Assembly (NCBI GenBank): GCA_038206725.1
Contig: JBBRAO010000015.1
Span: 1 to 64,000, forward strand
DNA from: JBAXXL01 sp038206725
GTDB lineage: Bacteria > Bacteroidota > Ignavibacteria > Kapaibacteriales > UBA2268
DNA: 64,000 nucleotides
Direction of reading: 5' to 3'
The first letter of the stretch is position 1. Every line of letters starts with the position of its first letter. The position numbers and the translations under genes were made by a program. The notes beneath the pieces are model-generated. The model did not search any database and had not been told where the DNA came from. It saw only the letters and a program-made list of their open reading frames with translations. This document shows, in pieces, positions 37,051-45,052 of this stretch.

Positions 37051-37878
37051 ATGAATGAAATTGAAATAAAATGCCTCGACAAAGGTTTTGTACGCTTAAT
37101 TGATGTAATGGGCGATGACACGGCGATAGTTCAAGCCGCTCGTGTATCTTATGGTAAAGGAACAAAATCCATTACTGAGGATCGCTCGTTAATTAGGTAC
37201 TTAATGCGCCATAAGCACACATCACCTTTAGAAATGGTAGAATTTAAATTCCACGTTAAATTGCCGATTTTCATTGCTCGTCAATGGATTCGTCATCGTA
37301 CAGCCAGTGTAAATGAATACAGCGGACGCTATTCAGAAATGCGCGATGATTTCTATATTCCTGAACTTTGCCAGATAAAGCCACAGAGTCTTATCAATAA
37401 GCAAGGGCGTGCGCAGGACTGTTTAGAACCGGAAAAAGCCGCAATGATAGCCGATAAAATGGAAAATACCCAAAAACTGCTTTTTAATGAATACACTGAG
37501 TTTTTGGAAAATGACGTAGCTCGTGAGATAGCAAGAATAAATCTACCACTTTCTACTTATACGGAATGGTATTGGAAAATAGATTTACATAATTTATTTC
37601 ATTTCCTGCGTCTTCGTATGGATAGTCACGCTCAATACGAGTTCCGAGTTTATGGAAAAGCCATTGCTGAAATAATAAGCAAATATGTACCATTGGCTTA
37701 CGAAGCATTTGAAGATTATACATTGAATTCTGTAACATTTACTAAAGCAGAGTTCGAAGCACTGAAGATATATTTGAAAAATAATGATATAAATCAAGAT
37801 GAATTATTAGCTTTGGGTCTTTCCAAAGGTGAAATTAGCGAATATAAAGAAAAAATTAATAAATTAAATATGGAGTAA
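37051..37878 (+). CDS. thyX: flavin-dependent thymidylate synthase
   Basis: Makes dTMP from dUMP using methylene-tetrahydrofolate as carbon donor and FADH2/NADPH as reductant, releasing tetrahydrofolate rather than dihydrofolate. The 275-residue product carries the ThyX signature RHRTASVNEYSGRYS (81-95) and the substrate-binding tail segment HNLFHFLRLRMDSHAQYEFR, where the Arg and Ser/His contacts are kept. The ATG at 37051 is preferred: a promoter core lies at 37007-37014 and the conserved region starts at once. The next gene follows after three bases (TAAACAATG), so the two form an operon. No thyA is present in the window. Confidence 0.96.
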   Translation: MNEIEIKCLDKGFVRLIDVMGDDTAIVQAARVSYGKGTKSITEDRSLIRYLMRHKHTSPLEMVEFKFHVKLPIFIARQWIRHRTASVNEYSGRYSEMRDDFYIPELCQIKPQSLINKQGRAQDCLEPEKAAMIADKMENTQKLLFNEYTEFLENDVAREIARINLPLSTYTEWYWKIDLHNLFHFLRLRMDSHAQYEFRVYGKAIAEIISKYVPLAYEAFEDYTLNSVTFTKAEFEALKIYLKNNDINQDELLALGLSKGEISEYKEKINKLNME

Positions 37879-37881
37879 ACA

Positions 37882-38706
37882 ATGAAGAAATTACTATTTA
37901 TAGTGATTTGTCTCTTTGCCTTATCTGCATCGGCTCTTATGAGCGCAGATACAAAACCGAAAGAAAGCGCCGAGGATGTTAAACGCGTCAAAAAAGCGAA
38001 AGAATTGCTAAGCAAAGCAATAGATAATATAGGCGGTCTAAATAAAATCAGAGAAGTGAAAACTATGTACGTCGAAGGTGTTCGCGATGTAGTTGATCCA
38101 AACCGTAAAATCAAAGAACCTTTTAGATTGTGGTGGATTGCCCCGAACTTCTATTATGCTGAATTTGATTATATGAAACCTTGTAAAAGCGGTTACGATG
38201 GAAAAGATGCCTGGGCAATAAATCCATATATGGCCGGATCAAATTTACCGGCTAAAATTACACTTGAAGAACTGAAATTCTTACCGGACATAATGCAAAT
38301 CCTTATGCCTGAAATTATCCGTTATGAAGATAATAAAATGACTCTTCGTTATGATGATGAACACGAACTTAAAGATGGCAAAGACTATTCAAAAGTTCGC
38401 GTTACTAAAGCTGATAACTCTCAAGAAGATTATTATTTTAATCCGGCAACTAAATACCTTTACAAACGCCAACGCGATGATTTCAATTATATGAATCAAA
38501 GAATTGATTTAGAAATATTTTACAGAGAGTGGCAAGCAATAAATGGCGTTCAAATACCGAAATATGCTGAACGTTTCGAAAACGGTACACAGATCACAAA
38601 TTATTATATCAACAAAATTGAAATTAATATTCCTATTGATATTTCGAAATGCGCTATGCCGAAAGATACCACAAAAGGCACACCAGAGGGTGCCGGTAAA
38701 AATTAG
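37882..38706 (+). CDS. exported LolA-like protein of unknown function
   Basis: A 274-residue exported protein. Signal peptide 1-22 (LFALSASALMSA). The mature part alternates beta strands and helices (VKTMYVEGVRDV, FRLWWIAPNFYYAEFDYM, YYFNPATKYLYKRQR, INGVQIPKYAERFENGTQITNYYINKIEIN). That order is typical of the LolA/LppX-like fold, an open beta-barrel half that holds lipid or a hydrophobic chain; related proteins are annotated as outer-membrane lipoprotein-sorting proteins. No Cys lipobox is seen. It is translationally close to thyX, with no obvious functional link. The final ~15 residues are a low-complexity Gly/Lys/Thr tail. The fold call is from pattern only. Confidence 0.72.
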   Translation: MKKLLFIVICLFALSASALMSADTKPKESAEDVKRVKKAKELLSKAIDNIGGLNKIREVKTMYVEGVRDVVDPNRKIKEPFRLWWIAPNFYYAEFDYMKPCKSGYDGKDAWAINPYMAGSNLPAKITLEELKFLPDIMQILMPEIIRYEDNKMTLRYDDEHELKDGKDYSKVRVTKADNSQEDYYFNPATKYLYKRQRDDFNYMNQRIDLEIFYREWQAINGVQIPKYAERFENGTQITNYYINKIEINIPIDISKCAMPKDTTKGTPEGAGKN

Positions 38707-38730
38707 TATTCTTAAAAATGAATAGATTTT

Positions 38731-38767
38731 AAAGAGAGGTGCGATTTTCCGAACCTCTCTTTTTTTT
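38731..38767 (+). terminator. intrinsic terminator of the thyX operon
   Basis: AAAGAGAGGT (38731-38740) pairs with ACCTCTCTTT (38753-38762), then T's to 38767. Confidence 0.9.
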
Positions 38768-38809
38768 ATAATGATTATCAGCCAAGCGTGTTTTCAGAGA
38801 ATAGGGATA

Positions 38810-38845
38810 AAAAAAAATCGCTCCGAAGCATAAGCCTAGGAGCGA
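38810..38845 (-). terminator. intrinsic terminator of gcvT
   Basis: TCGCTCC (38818-38824) pairs with GGAGCGA (38839-38845). On the minus strand a run of T's follows the stem. Confidence 0.8.
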
Positions 38846-38880
38846 AATTAATAACAATCAAATAAAACTACCGATAGTAG

Positions 38881-39978
38881 TTAAGCGACAAAAGGTGTTT
38901 TTACCACTTCAGCGATAAATCTTCTTCCACGTGCTTCGATTTCAACTTTTGTACCAGGGTTTCTATAATCCCAAGGAACATAGCCCATAGCAATAGGTTT
39001 GTCCAAAGTAGGTGATAGGTTACCACTTGTAACGAAACCGCCTTCTTTACCGTCAACAAAAATTTGGTAACCGTGACGAGCGATAAATCTTGGAGCATCA
39101 ATAACCAAAGCGACTAATTTTCTTTTTGGTTTGTCTTCTTTAACTTTTTTTAATACATCGGAACCATTGAAAGTACCTTTGTCTAACTTAGTTATCCAAC
39201 CCAATCCTGCTTCCAATGGATTTGTTGTGTTGTCTATGTCGTTTCCGTAGAGCATATAGCCTTTCTCCAGTCTTAATGTATCACGGCAACCAAGACCAAC
39301 AGCTTCGATACCAAATTCTTTACCTGCTTCGAAAACAGCATCCCAAACTTTCTTACCTATGGCTTCGTCACCTTTGAAATAAAGTTCGTAGCCCAATTCT
39401 CCGGTATAACCTGTGCGTGATAAAATCATATCAACGCCGGCTAATTTTCCGTATTGGTAATGGTAAAAAGGAAGGTTCTCTTCGCTCATATCGGCATCTG
39501 TTAATTTAACCAATGCTTGGCGAGATTTAGGACCTTGAACAGCTAATAAATTATAATCATCTGTTACGTTTTTCAAATCAACGTCCATACCCAAAGCATT
39601 TTTAACGCACCAATCCCAATCTTTATCAATGCAAGCACCATTAACAACAAGCATATAGAAAGTGTCGGTCATTTTGTAAACTAATAAATCATCAACGATT
39701 GTCGCGTTTTCGTAGCACATAGCGGAATATTGAACTCCACCTGGTGTTAATTTTGAAGCGTCGTTGACTGTGATTTTTTGTATGAATTTTAAAGCTTCCG
39801 GACCGCGAACTTCGAATTCACCCATATGAGATACATCGAAAACGCCGATATTATTGCGAACTACGTGATGTTCGTGAATGATTCCTTGCGGATATTGGAT
39901 AGGCATATAGAAGCCTGCGAACTCGACCATTTTTGCGCCAAGCGCTTTATGAATTTCTGTAAAAGCAGTTGTTTTCAT
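38881..39978 (-). CDS. gcvT: glycine cleavage system T protein (aminomethyltransferase)
   Basis: Transfers the methylene group from the aminomethyl-lipoyl H protein to tetrahydrofolate, giving 5,10-methylene-THF and ammonia. The 365-residue product shows the family pattern throughout: MVEFAGFYMPIQYP at the start, GVFDVSHMGEFEVRG with the catalytic Asp region, LLAVQGPKS, the folate-site segment SRTGYTGELGYEL, GCRDTLRLEKGYMLYG, and the C-terminal GFVTSGNLSPTLDKPIAMGYV. Length is normal. gcvH and gcvP are not nearby. It has its own promoter core (40022-40029) and terminator. No glycine riboswitch was found in the short leader. Confidence 0.96.
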   Translation of the reverse strand: MKTTAFTEIHKALGAKMVEFAGFYMPIQYPQGIIHEHHVVRNNIGVFDVSHMGEFEVRGPEALKFIQKITVNDASKLTPGGVQYSAMCYENATIVDDLLVYKMTDTFYMLVVNGACIDKDWDWCVKNALGMDVDLKNVTDDYNLLAVQGPKSRQALVKLTDADMSEENLPFYHYQYGKLAGVDMILSRTGYTGELGYELYFKGDEAIGKKVWDAVFEAGKEFGIEAVGLGCRDTLRLEKGYMLYGNDIDNTTNPLEAGLGWITKLDKGTFNGSDVLKKVKEDKPKRKLVALVIDAPRFIARHGYQIFVDGKEGGFVTSGNLSPTLDKPIAMGYVPWDYRNPGTKVEIEARGRRFIAEVVKTPFVA

Positions 39979-40021
39979 AATGAAAATTCCTAAATATTTC
40001 TTTTTGTTATAATAATCAATT

Positions 40022-40029
40022 CAAAATTA
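40022..40029 (-). promoter_or_regulatory. TAnnTTTG promoter core for gcvT
   Basis: Minus strand reads TAATTTTG, 43 bases before the gcvT ATG. Confidence 0.5.
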
Positions 40030-40045
40030 GCAAAATTTTTCTTTT

Positions 40046-41023
40046 TTAAAAAATGTAAGAGCCGGTTAACCAAAACATTCCGGTATTCCAATTATTTTTA
40101 TTATAGAACCGAAGTCTGTAACCACTATATCCATTGAAGTTATCAGTGAATTTTAATTTTACTTCAAATCCTATATCCAAATACTCTTCCCAAATGTTTT
40201 CTCTTGTAGTAGTAAATTTATATTCTTCCTTATATGGTTCTAAACTTTTTGCATAAAGCAGCATAATTTTCATTTCGGTATCGGTAACAGTCGAAAATGC
40301 AAAATTAGTATTTATAAGAAGGTTATCAATAGGCCCTTCGCCGCGGTAATTATAGAGGATTTCAGTCGTAAACCTGATGTTTTTATGACGAAATCCGATA
40401 ATAGGTCCGGTACGAACATCTAAAAAGCCATCGGAAAGAAATGGGTATTCACTTGTGTTCTGAATTGAAGTATCGCCGCCAAAAGGAATATAAACTGCAC
40501 CACGGAGACCTAAAATTAATCTATTGTTGTAAGCGAAAGCCTCACAATTTAGACCGAAGTAATCCAAACGAGTTAGATTATATTTTGCTTTGGTTTCTCC
40601 ACCGGCGTAGGTTATACGTTCACCATTCAATATACCTAATGTACCCCATTTCTCTTCTAAAGAGTAAAATGATAGGGGTAAGGTTGCTTCGAGTTTTACA
40701 TACTTGTTCGGATTATAGATAAAATCAAGTTGAAGCGAATGTTTTAAATACTCAAAACTATAGTCTCTCGATTCCCATCCAATCGTATCTAAAACCAAAT
40801 TCGTTGTATCAGTTTTTTTTGATATGGTGTCAATTTTGGGACTGTAGTGCTCTTCGTCCAATTTTAAATACGATTTTCCTTGATAATCGTAGAATTTTCC
40901 GGTTGTTTGACGAGAATATGTCAATTTTACATCAAAAGGTTTGTTAAAATCTTTAGATGGCAAGGTATTTGATAATAATATAAATATAATTATCGAAATG
41001 GATAATTTTAATGTATTTTTCAT
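40046..41023 (-). CDS. predicted outer-membrane beta-barrel protein
   Basis: A 325-residue exported protein I do not recognise. Signal peptide 1-22. The rest is built of alternating amphipathic beta strands with aromatic ends (YSFEYLKHSLQLDFIY, VKLEATLPLSFYSL, LILGLRGAVYIPFGG, IRFTTEILYNYRG, DIGFEVKLKFTDNFNGYSGYRLRFYN). The chain ends in Phe (GSYIF), as expected for Bam-assembled barrels. That suggests about 12-14 strands and a porin- or transporter-like role. It is transcribed alone, divergently from the TPR-LRR gene, from a promoter core at 41052-41059. Confidence 0.78.
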   Translation of the reverse strand: MKNTLKLSISIIIFILLSNTLPSKDFNKPFDVKLTYSRQTTGKFYDYQGKSYLKLDEEHYSPKIDTISKKTDTTNLVLDTIGWESRDYSFEYLKHSLQLDFIYNPNKYVKLEATLPLSFYSLEEKWGTLGILNGERITYAGGETKAKYNLTRLDYFGLNCEAFAYNNRLILGLRGAVYIPFGGDTSIQNTSEYPFLSDGFLDVRTGPIIGFRHKNIRFTTEILYNYRGEGPIDNLLINTNFAFSTVTDTEMKIMLLYAKSLEPYKEEYKFTTTRENIWEEYLDIGFEVKLKFTDNFNGYSGYRLRFYNKNNWNTGMFWLTGSYIF

Positions 41024-41051
41024 TTCATTAAAAAGTTGTTATAAATAATTA

Positions 41052-41059
41052 CAAATTTA
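41052..41059 (-). promoter_or_regulatory. TAnnTTTG promoter core for the barrel protein
   Basis: Minus strand reads TAAATTTG, 28 bases before the ATG at 41023. Confidence 0.45.
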
Positions 41060-41094
41060 ATAAATTGTTATTAATAAATCTTATTAAAAAATAT

Positions 41095-41102
41095 TATATT
41101 TG
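41095..41102 (+). promoter_or_regulatory. TAnnTTTG promoter core for the TPR-LRR gene
   Basis: TATATTTG, 30 bases before the ATG at 41133; diverges from the core at 41052-41059. Confidence 0.5.
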
Positions 41103-41132
41103 CATATGTGTAAAATCAAATTGAGGATTTGT

Positions 41133-42020
41133 ATGAAAAAATTACTAATGATTCTTGTTCTAACTTTAGTTCCAGCACTGCTTTTTTCACAAGGTGACAT
41201 AGAAAAAGGTAAGCGTTTTCTGAAATTAGGTATGACATATCTACAAGCGGATAATTTACCGCAAGCCGAAACATACATTAACAAAGGGTATGATTTGGTC
41301 AGTAACTCACAAAGTCCAAATATCTATTGGTCAGCGGTAGGCTGTGAATACAAAGGATATTTAGCACAGAAAGAGGGCAATTACGAAGAAGCTGAAAAGA
41401 ATTTTGATGTAGCTGTCAAAACCTATAAAAAAATTATTACACAAAAAGATGGAAGTCCGGTTGCTGTCGAAGAATTGGAGCGCAATTTGGCAAGTATCCA
41501 AGAGGCGTTAAAACCAGCGCCAGACCCTATTGACCGGATCGAGAATCCTGATTTTTCCGGTTCGGAGAACGATGGATTTGAAAAATATGTTTCCGGCAAG
41601 AATGTATTGAACTACGATAGGAGTAAATCCGAGGAAATATTCTATCAAATACCGAAAAATGTGGAAAATCTTTCAATGTCTGACAGCAAAGTGAAGGATT
41701 TATTCAAATTTTACGACTTAACTAAATTAAAATACCTAAACTTAAGCGATAATGGGATAAAAGTAATTCCGCCGGGATTAAGCAAACTTAAAAACCTTAA
41801 ATACTTGAATCTAAACAATAACAAGATTAAGAAAATACCTGTTGCGGAATTTGCGGGATTAAAACAACTAAAAGTTTTGGATTTGCGCAACAATAATTTA
41901 AGCTCCGGCGAGATGTTTCAACTTGTCCGTTCATTACCGAATACGAATATTCTGATGGACGAATACCAAAAGGTTGAGGAAGAAGACACCGAAGGAACTG
42001 ATACAGAGGCTGGTTTATAG
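41133..42020 (+). CDS. exported TPR and leucine-rich-repeat protein
   Basis: A 295-residue exported protein, probably a periplasmic or surface protein-protein interaction module. Signal peptide 1-20 (ends LLFSQ). Residues about 22-125 form TPR-like helical hairpins (FLKLGMTYLQADNLPQAETY, YEEAEKNFDVAVKTYKKI). Residues about 180-265 form four short leucine-rich repeats (LKYLNLSDNGIKVIPPGLSK, LKYLNLNNNKIKKIP, LKVLDLRNNNLSS). The tail is acidic (EEEDTEGTDTEAG). The ATG at 41133 is chosen for its GAGG site and the promoter core at 41095-41102, which lies inside the longer reading frame. The TPR+LRR combination in one small exported protein is uncommon. Function is unknown. Confidence 0.82.
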   Translation: MKKLLMILVLTLVPALLFSQGDIEKGKRFLKLGMTYLQADNLPQAETYINKGYDLVSNSQSPNIYWSAVGCEYKGYLAQKEGNYEEAEKNFDVAVKTYKKIITQKDGSPVAVEELERNLASIQEALKPAPDPIDRIENPDFSGSENDGFEKYVSGKNVLNYDRSKSEEIFYQIPKNVENLSMSDSKVKDLFKFYDLTKLKYLNLSDNGIKVIPPGLSKLKNLKYLNLNNNKIKKIPVAEFAGLKQLKVLDLRNNNLSSGEMFQLVRSLPNTNILMDEYQKVEEEDTEGTDTEAGL

Positions 42021-42048
42021 GAATTCGTTCTTGAATATCTAATTGAAT

Positions 42049-42087
42049 AAATGTCCAACACCTACGACGAAGGTGCTGGACATTTTA
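42049..42087. terminator. bidirectional intrinsic terminator
   Basis: A 13-base stem (42051-42063 with 42071-42083, one mismatch) is flanked by A's and T's. It lies between the converging TPR-LRR gene and ribF. Confidence 0.85.
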
Positions 42088-42130
42088 TATATGTTTATGA
42101 ATGAATTCTATAATTGCTTCTGAATCATTT

Positions 42131-43075
42131 TTATTGCTTTAATAAAAATATCAGCTCATAACACTTTTGTCGGTCTTTGTAGATTTGCATTTTGAGCTCC
42201 TCCGCATTTTCAAACTTATGTTCAAATCGAATGAAGTTAATAATCTCCAAATCAATTGATTTACCGTACAAATCCCCCTCAAAATCAAAAAAGTGTACTT
42301 CGAGCGATGGTGCTTTTTCTGATAGCAGGGTAGGGCGGATACCGCAATTTGCCATTCCGTAGTAATGCTTTCCATCTATAATTGCTTTAGTCAGATAAAC
42401 ACCATTTGAAGGAAGTTGTTTTTGCGGATGAAGATCTCCGATATTAGCTGTTGGGAAACCCAAACGTGCGGCTAACCCATAACCAGATACAACTGTTCCG
42501 CTTATAGTATAATGATACCCCAAAAGCGAGTTTGCGTACTCTATCATCGAATTTGCTATAGCTTTGCGAATCTTGGAGCTTGAGATTATCAGCTCATCTT
42601 TTAATTCCACTTCAAGGCGTTCGGTTGTAAATCCGTATTTCTTTCCCAGTTCTGTCAAAGCGTTAAAATCGCCGCTTCTTTGATTTCCAAATAAATGATC
42701 GTAACCGATAAGAACTTTGTTTACACCAATTTTATGGACTAAAATTTGTTCAACAAATTCATCAGGTGTCAAACAGGCGAATTCTTTGCTGAATGGAATA
42801 ACCAGTACATTTTCAACACCAAGCTTTTCAAATAAACGCAATCGTTCATTAATATCAGTTAGGAGTTTAATTGGTTCATAATTTGGATGTTGAACAATAT
42901 GCTGTGGATGAGGGTCGAATGTTACCACGACGGCTCTTAAATCATATTTTTTACTTTTTTCAATAAGTTGACGAAGCACTTTTTGATGTCCCAAATGAAC
43001 ACCATCAAAAGTACCGACCGTAATTATAGAATCAGGGTTGAATTCGATTTCATCAATTTTCCGATATACTTTCAT
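42131..43075 (-). CDS. ribF: bifunctional riboflavin kinase / FAD synthetase
   Basis: Phosphorylates riboflavin to FMN and adenylates FMN to FAD. The 314-residue product has the N-terminal nucleotidyltransferase domain with GTFDGVHLGH (21-30), the HxGH-like adenylyl site, TFDPHP and ISSSKIRKAI. The C-terminal flavokinase domain (about 185-314) has GYGLAARLGFPTANI and NGVY. Length is typical. It is the last gene of the minus-strand run panB-rbfA-truB-ribF and overlaps truB by 23 bases, so the genes are translationally coupled. truB-ribF adjacency is widespread in bacteria. No FMN riboswitch is present. Confidence 0.96.
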   Translation of the reverse strand: MKVYRKIDEIEFNPDSIITVGTFDGVHLGHQKVLRQLIEKSKKYDLRAVVVTFDPHPQHIVQHPNYEPIKLLTDINERLRLFEKLGVENVLVIPFSKEFACLTPDEFVEQILVHKIGVNKVLIGYDHLFGNQRSGDFNALTELGKKYGFTTERLEVELKDELIISSSKIRKAIANSMIEYANSLLGYHYTISGTVVSGYGLAARLGFPTANIGDLHPQKQLPSNGVYLTKAIIDGKHYYGMANCGIRPTLLSEKAPSLEVHFFDFEGDLYGKSIDLEIINFIRFEHKFENAEELKMQIYKDRQKCYELIFLLKQ

Positions 43076-43790
43076 TTGCGATATTTACCAAAGTTTGAAT
43101 TTTATCTAATTTTAAAGCGTCGTCAGCGTTGTATTCACCTATGAAAGTGCGGCGTAAATCGGCTAAATAAGCACCGGAACCCAAAATTTCTCCTAAATCA
43201 CGGGCTATAGCTCGGATATAAGTACCTTTGGATGTACTTAAGCTAACATCTATATACGGCAGTTCAATACTATGTATCTGAATATCATAGATTTCTATTT
43301 TCCTTGGCTCTACCTCGACTTCAATATTTCTTCGTGCTAATTCATATAGTCTTTGACCATTGATTTTACGTGCAGAATACATAGGAGGTTTTTGAAACGA
43401 TACACCGATGAAGTTTTTTAGAGCAAGTTCAATTTGCAGATTTGTGATATGCGCAAATTCTTTAATATTCTCTTCTTCTTGAGCGGCATCGTTTGTTTTG
43501 GTTGTAGCTCCAAGTTTTATCAAGGTTCTATAACCTTTCGTCATACTTTGGAATGAATCAATACTTTTTGTCGCTTTACCAATACATACAATTAAAAGTC
43601 CGGTTGCTAATGGATCGAGAGTTCCCGCGTGGCCTATTTTTTTGGTCTTTACCATACCACGTAATTTGGCGCACACGTCAAATGAAGTCCAATCCTTTTC
43701 TTTGTCTATCAAGACCGCCGACCCGGATTCAAAAATTTCCTGCTTCCAATTGCTGAATTCTTCAGTATTTTTATTCGTTAATACTATCAT
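43053..43790 (-). CDS. truB: tRNA pseudouridine-55 synthase
   Basis: Isomerises U55 in the T-loop of nearly all tRNAs. The 245-residue product has the TruB motif GHAGTLDPLATGLL with catalytic Asp59, the KGYRTLIKLG strand, the PPMYSARKINGQRLYELAR segment that shapes the active site, and the basic GTYIRAIARDLG motif. It is on the short side because it lacks an extended C-terminal PUA-like domain, as in many Bacteroidota. Its start overlaps the rbfA stop by four bases (ATGA) and its end overlaps ribF, indicating one transcript. Confidence 0.95.
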   Translation of the reverse strand: MIVLTNKNTEEFSNWKQEIFESGSAVLIDKEKDWTSFDVCAKLRGMVKTKKIGHAGTLDPLATGLLIVCIGKATKSIDSFQSMTKGYRTLIKLGATTKTNDAAQEEENIKEFAHITNLQIELALKNFIGVSFQKPPMYSARKINGQRLYELARRNIEVEVEPRKIEIYDIQIHSIELPYIDVSLSTSKGTYIRAIARDLGEILGSGAYLADLRRTFIGEYNADDALKLDKIQTLVNIANESISEN

Positions 43791-44143
43791 AATAAAGGAT
43801 CTTCTGAATGAGCCTTATCAATAAGTTTTTGGATTTGATCCATTTTGTCCAATGTATCATCGTAAAAAAATCTTAGTTCGGGTGTATTACGCAAGCGAAT
43901 TTTAGTACCAACGAAGTGCCTAATTGCTCCGGCGTGTTTGCTCAATACTCTGATAACATCTTGAGCGGTTGCGCTCCCTCCGAACACAGTCAAATATACC
44001 TTTGCAATCTGCAAATCGGGACTCATCCGAACGCTGGTAATAGTTACCAAGCTTCCCGGGAACTCATTGTAATAATCTCTAACGGCAACAGAAATGACTT
44101 TAAGCATTTCACTACCTACTCTTTCAGGTCTTATAGATTGCAT
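43787..44143 (-). CDS. rbfA: ribosome-binding factor A
   Basis: A cold-responsive factor that binds free 30S subunits and helps 16S rRNA 5'-end maturation. The 118-residue product has the KH-like RbfA fold: RPERVGSEMLKVISVAVRD, then the VTITSVRMSPDLQIAKVYLTVFG strand-turn-strand hallmark, and LRNTPELRFFYDDTLDKMDQI near the end. It lies between panB (17-base gap) and truB (four-base overlap). The rbfA-truB-ribF order is classic. Confidence 0.94.
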   Translation of the reverse strand: MQSIRPERVGSEMLKVISVAVRDYYNEFPGSLVTITSVRMSPDLQIAKVYLTVFGGSATAQDVIRVLSKHAGAIRHFVGTKIRLRNTPELRFFYDDTLDKMDQIQKLIDKAHSEDPLL

Positions 44144-44160
44144 TTTTTTCTTTGGTTTAA

Positions 44161-44991
44161 TTAATAACTTTCATTTTCAATATCGGGGTATAACCCATTT
44201 TGTATATCTTTGACGTATCGAGCAGTTGCGGTATTTACCGCGTCAGCCAACATTGCGTAGCGGCGAACAAATCGCGGAGAAAAATCGGTTGTAAGACCCA
44301 GCATATCGGTATAAACCAAAATCTGACCATCGCAATGCGGTCCGGCACCTATGCCTATTGTAGGTATAGAAAGAGCCTCCGAGATTTTTTTTGCCAAATC
44401 TGCAGGAATCTTTTCCAGCACAATTGCAAATGCTCCCGCTTCTTCCAATCGAAGCGCGTCAATATAAATTTGCGCAGCTTCGTCCGGGTCCACTCCACGA
44501 GCACGATAAGAGCCGAATTTGTTGATTGATTGCGGTGTTAATCCTAAATGTCCTAAAACGGGAATACCATTTTGGGTGATTAATCGTACCGCTTCAACAA
44601 CCGTTGAGCCGCCTTCTAATTTGACGGCGTTCACACCTGCTTCTTTCATCAATCTTCCGGCGTTGCGGAAGGCTTCCTGCGGTGTTACCTGATAGGTCAT
44701 AAATGGCATATCGGAAACCACTAAAGGGCGAGAAGCGCCGGTGGTAACTGCTTTAGAATGGTATATCATTTGGTCTAACGTTACAGGGATCGTTGTATCA
44801 AGACCCTGAAAGACATTACCCAGTGAGTCACCGACCAATATTAAATCTATTCCTGATTCATCGAATAGTTTAGCCCAAAGTGCATCGTAGGCGGTTAGGC
44901 AAACAATTTTTTTGCCTGTTTCCTTCATTACCTTTAAACTTAATGTAGTTACTTTTCGACTGCTGATTTGTGCAGAACCGGTATAGCTCAT
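44161..44991 (-). CDS. panB: 3-methyl-2-oxobutanoate hydroxymethyltransferase (ketopantoate synthase)
   Basis: Adds a hydroxymethyl group from 5,10-methylene-THF to 2-oxoisovalerate, the first committed step of pantothenate and CoA synthesis. The 276-residue product has the metal/substrate motifs CLTAYDALWAKLFDESGID, LVGDSLGNVFQG, VVSDMPFMTY, the KLEGG segment, GHLGLTPQS and the C-terminal GIGAGPHCDGQILVYTDMLGL. It heads the run panB-rbfA-truB-ribF and has a promoter core at 45024-45031. panC and panD are not in the window. Confidence 0.96.
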   Translation of the reverse strand: MSYTGSAQISSRKVTTLSLKVMKETGKKIVCLTAYDALWAKLFDESGIDLILVGDSLGNVFQGLDTTIPVTLDQMIYHSKAVTTGASRPLVVSDMPFMTYQVTPQEAFRNAGRLMKEAGVNAVKLEGGSTVVEAVRLITQNGIPVLGHLGLTPQSINKFGSYRARGVDPDEAAQIYIDALRLEEAGAFAIVLEKIPADLAKKISEALSIPTIGIGAGPHCDGQILVYTDMLGLTTDFSPRFVRRYAMLADAVNTATARYVKDIQNGLYPDIENESY

Positions 44992-45023
44992 AATTTTCTT
45001 CTTCTATTTTGAAAAATAATATA

Positions 45024-45031
45024 CAAAATTA
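45024..45031 (-). promoter_or_regulatory. TAnnTTTG promoter core for panB-rbfA-truB-ribF
   Basis: Minus strand reads TAATTTTG, 32 bases before the panB ATG. Confidence 0.5.
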
Positions 45032-45052
45032 AGACTTTTTCAGTTAATAGCT

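Noticed and set aside
39979..40045. Glycine riboswitch before gcvT
   Set aside because: The leader is under 50 bases and lacks the conserved glycine aptamer blocks.
43076..43100. FMN riboswitch for ribF
   Set aside because: ribF starts inside truB, so there is no leader to hold one.
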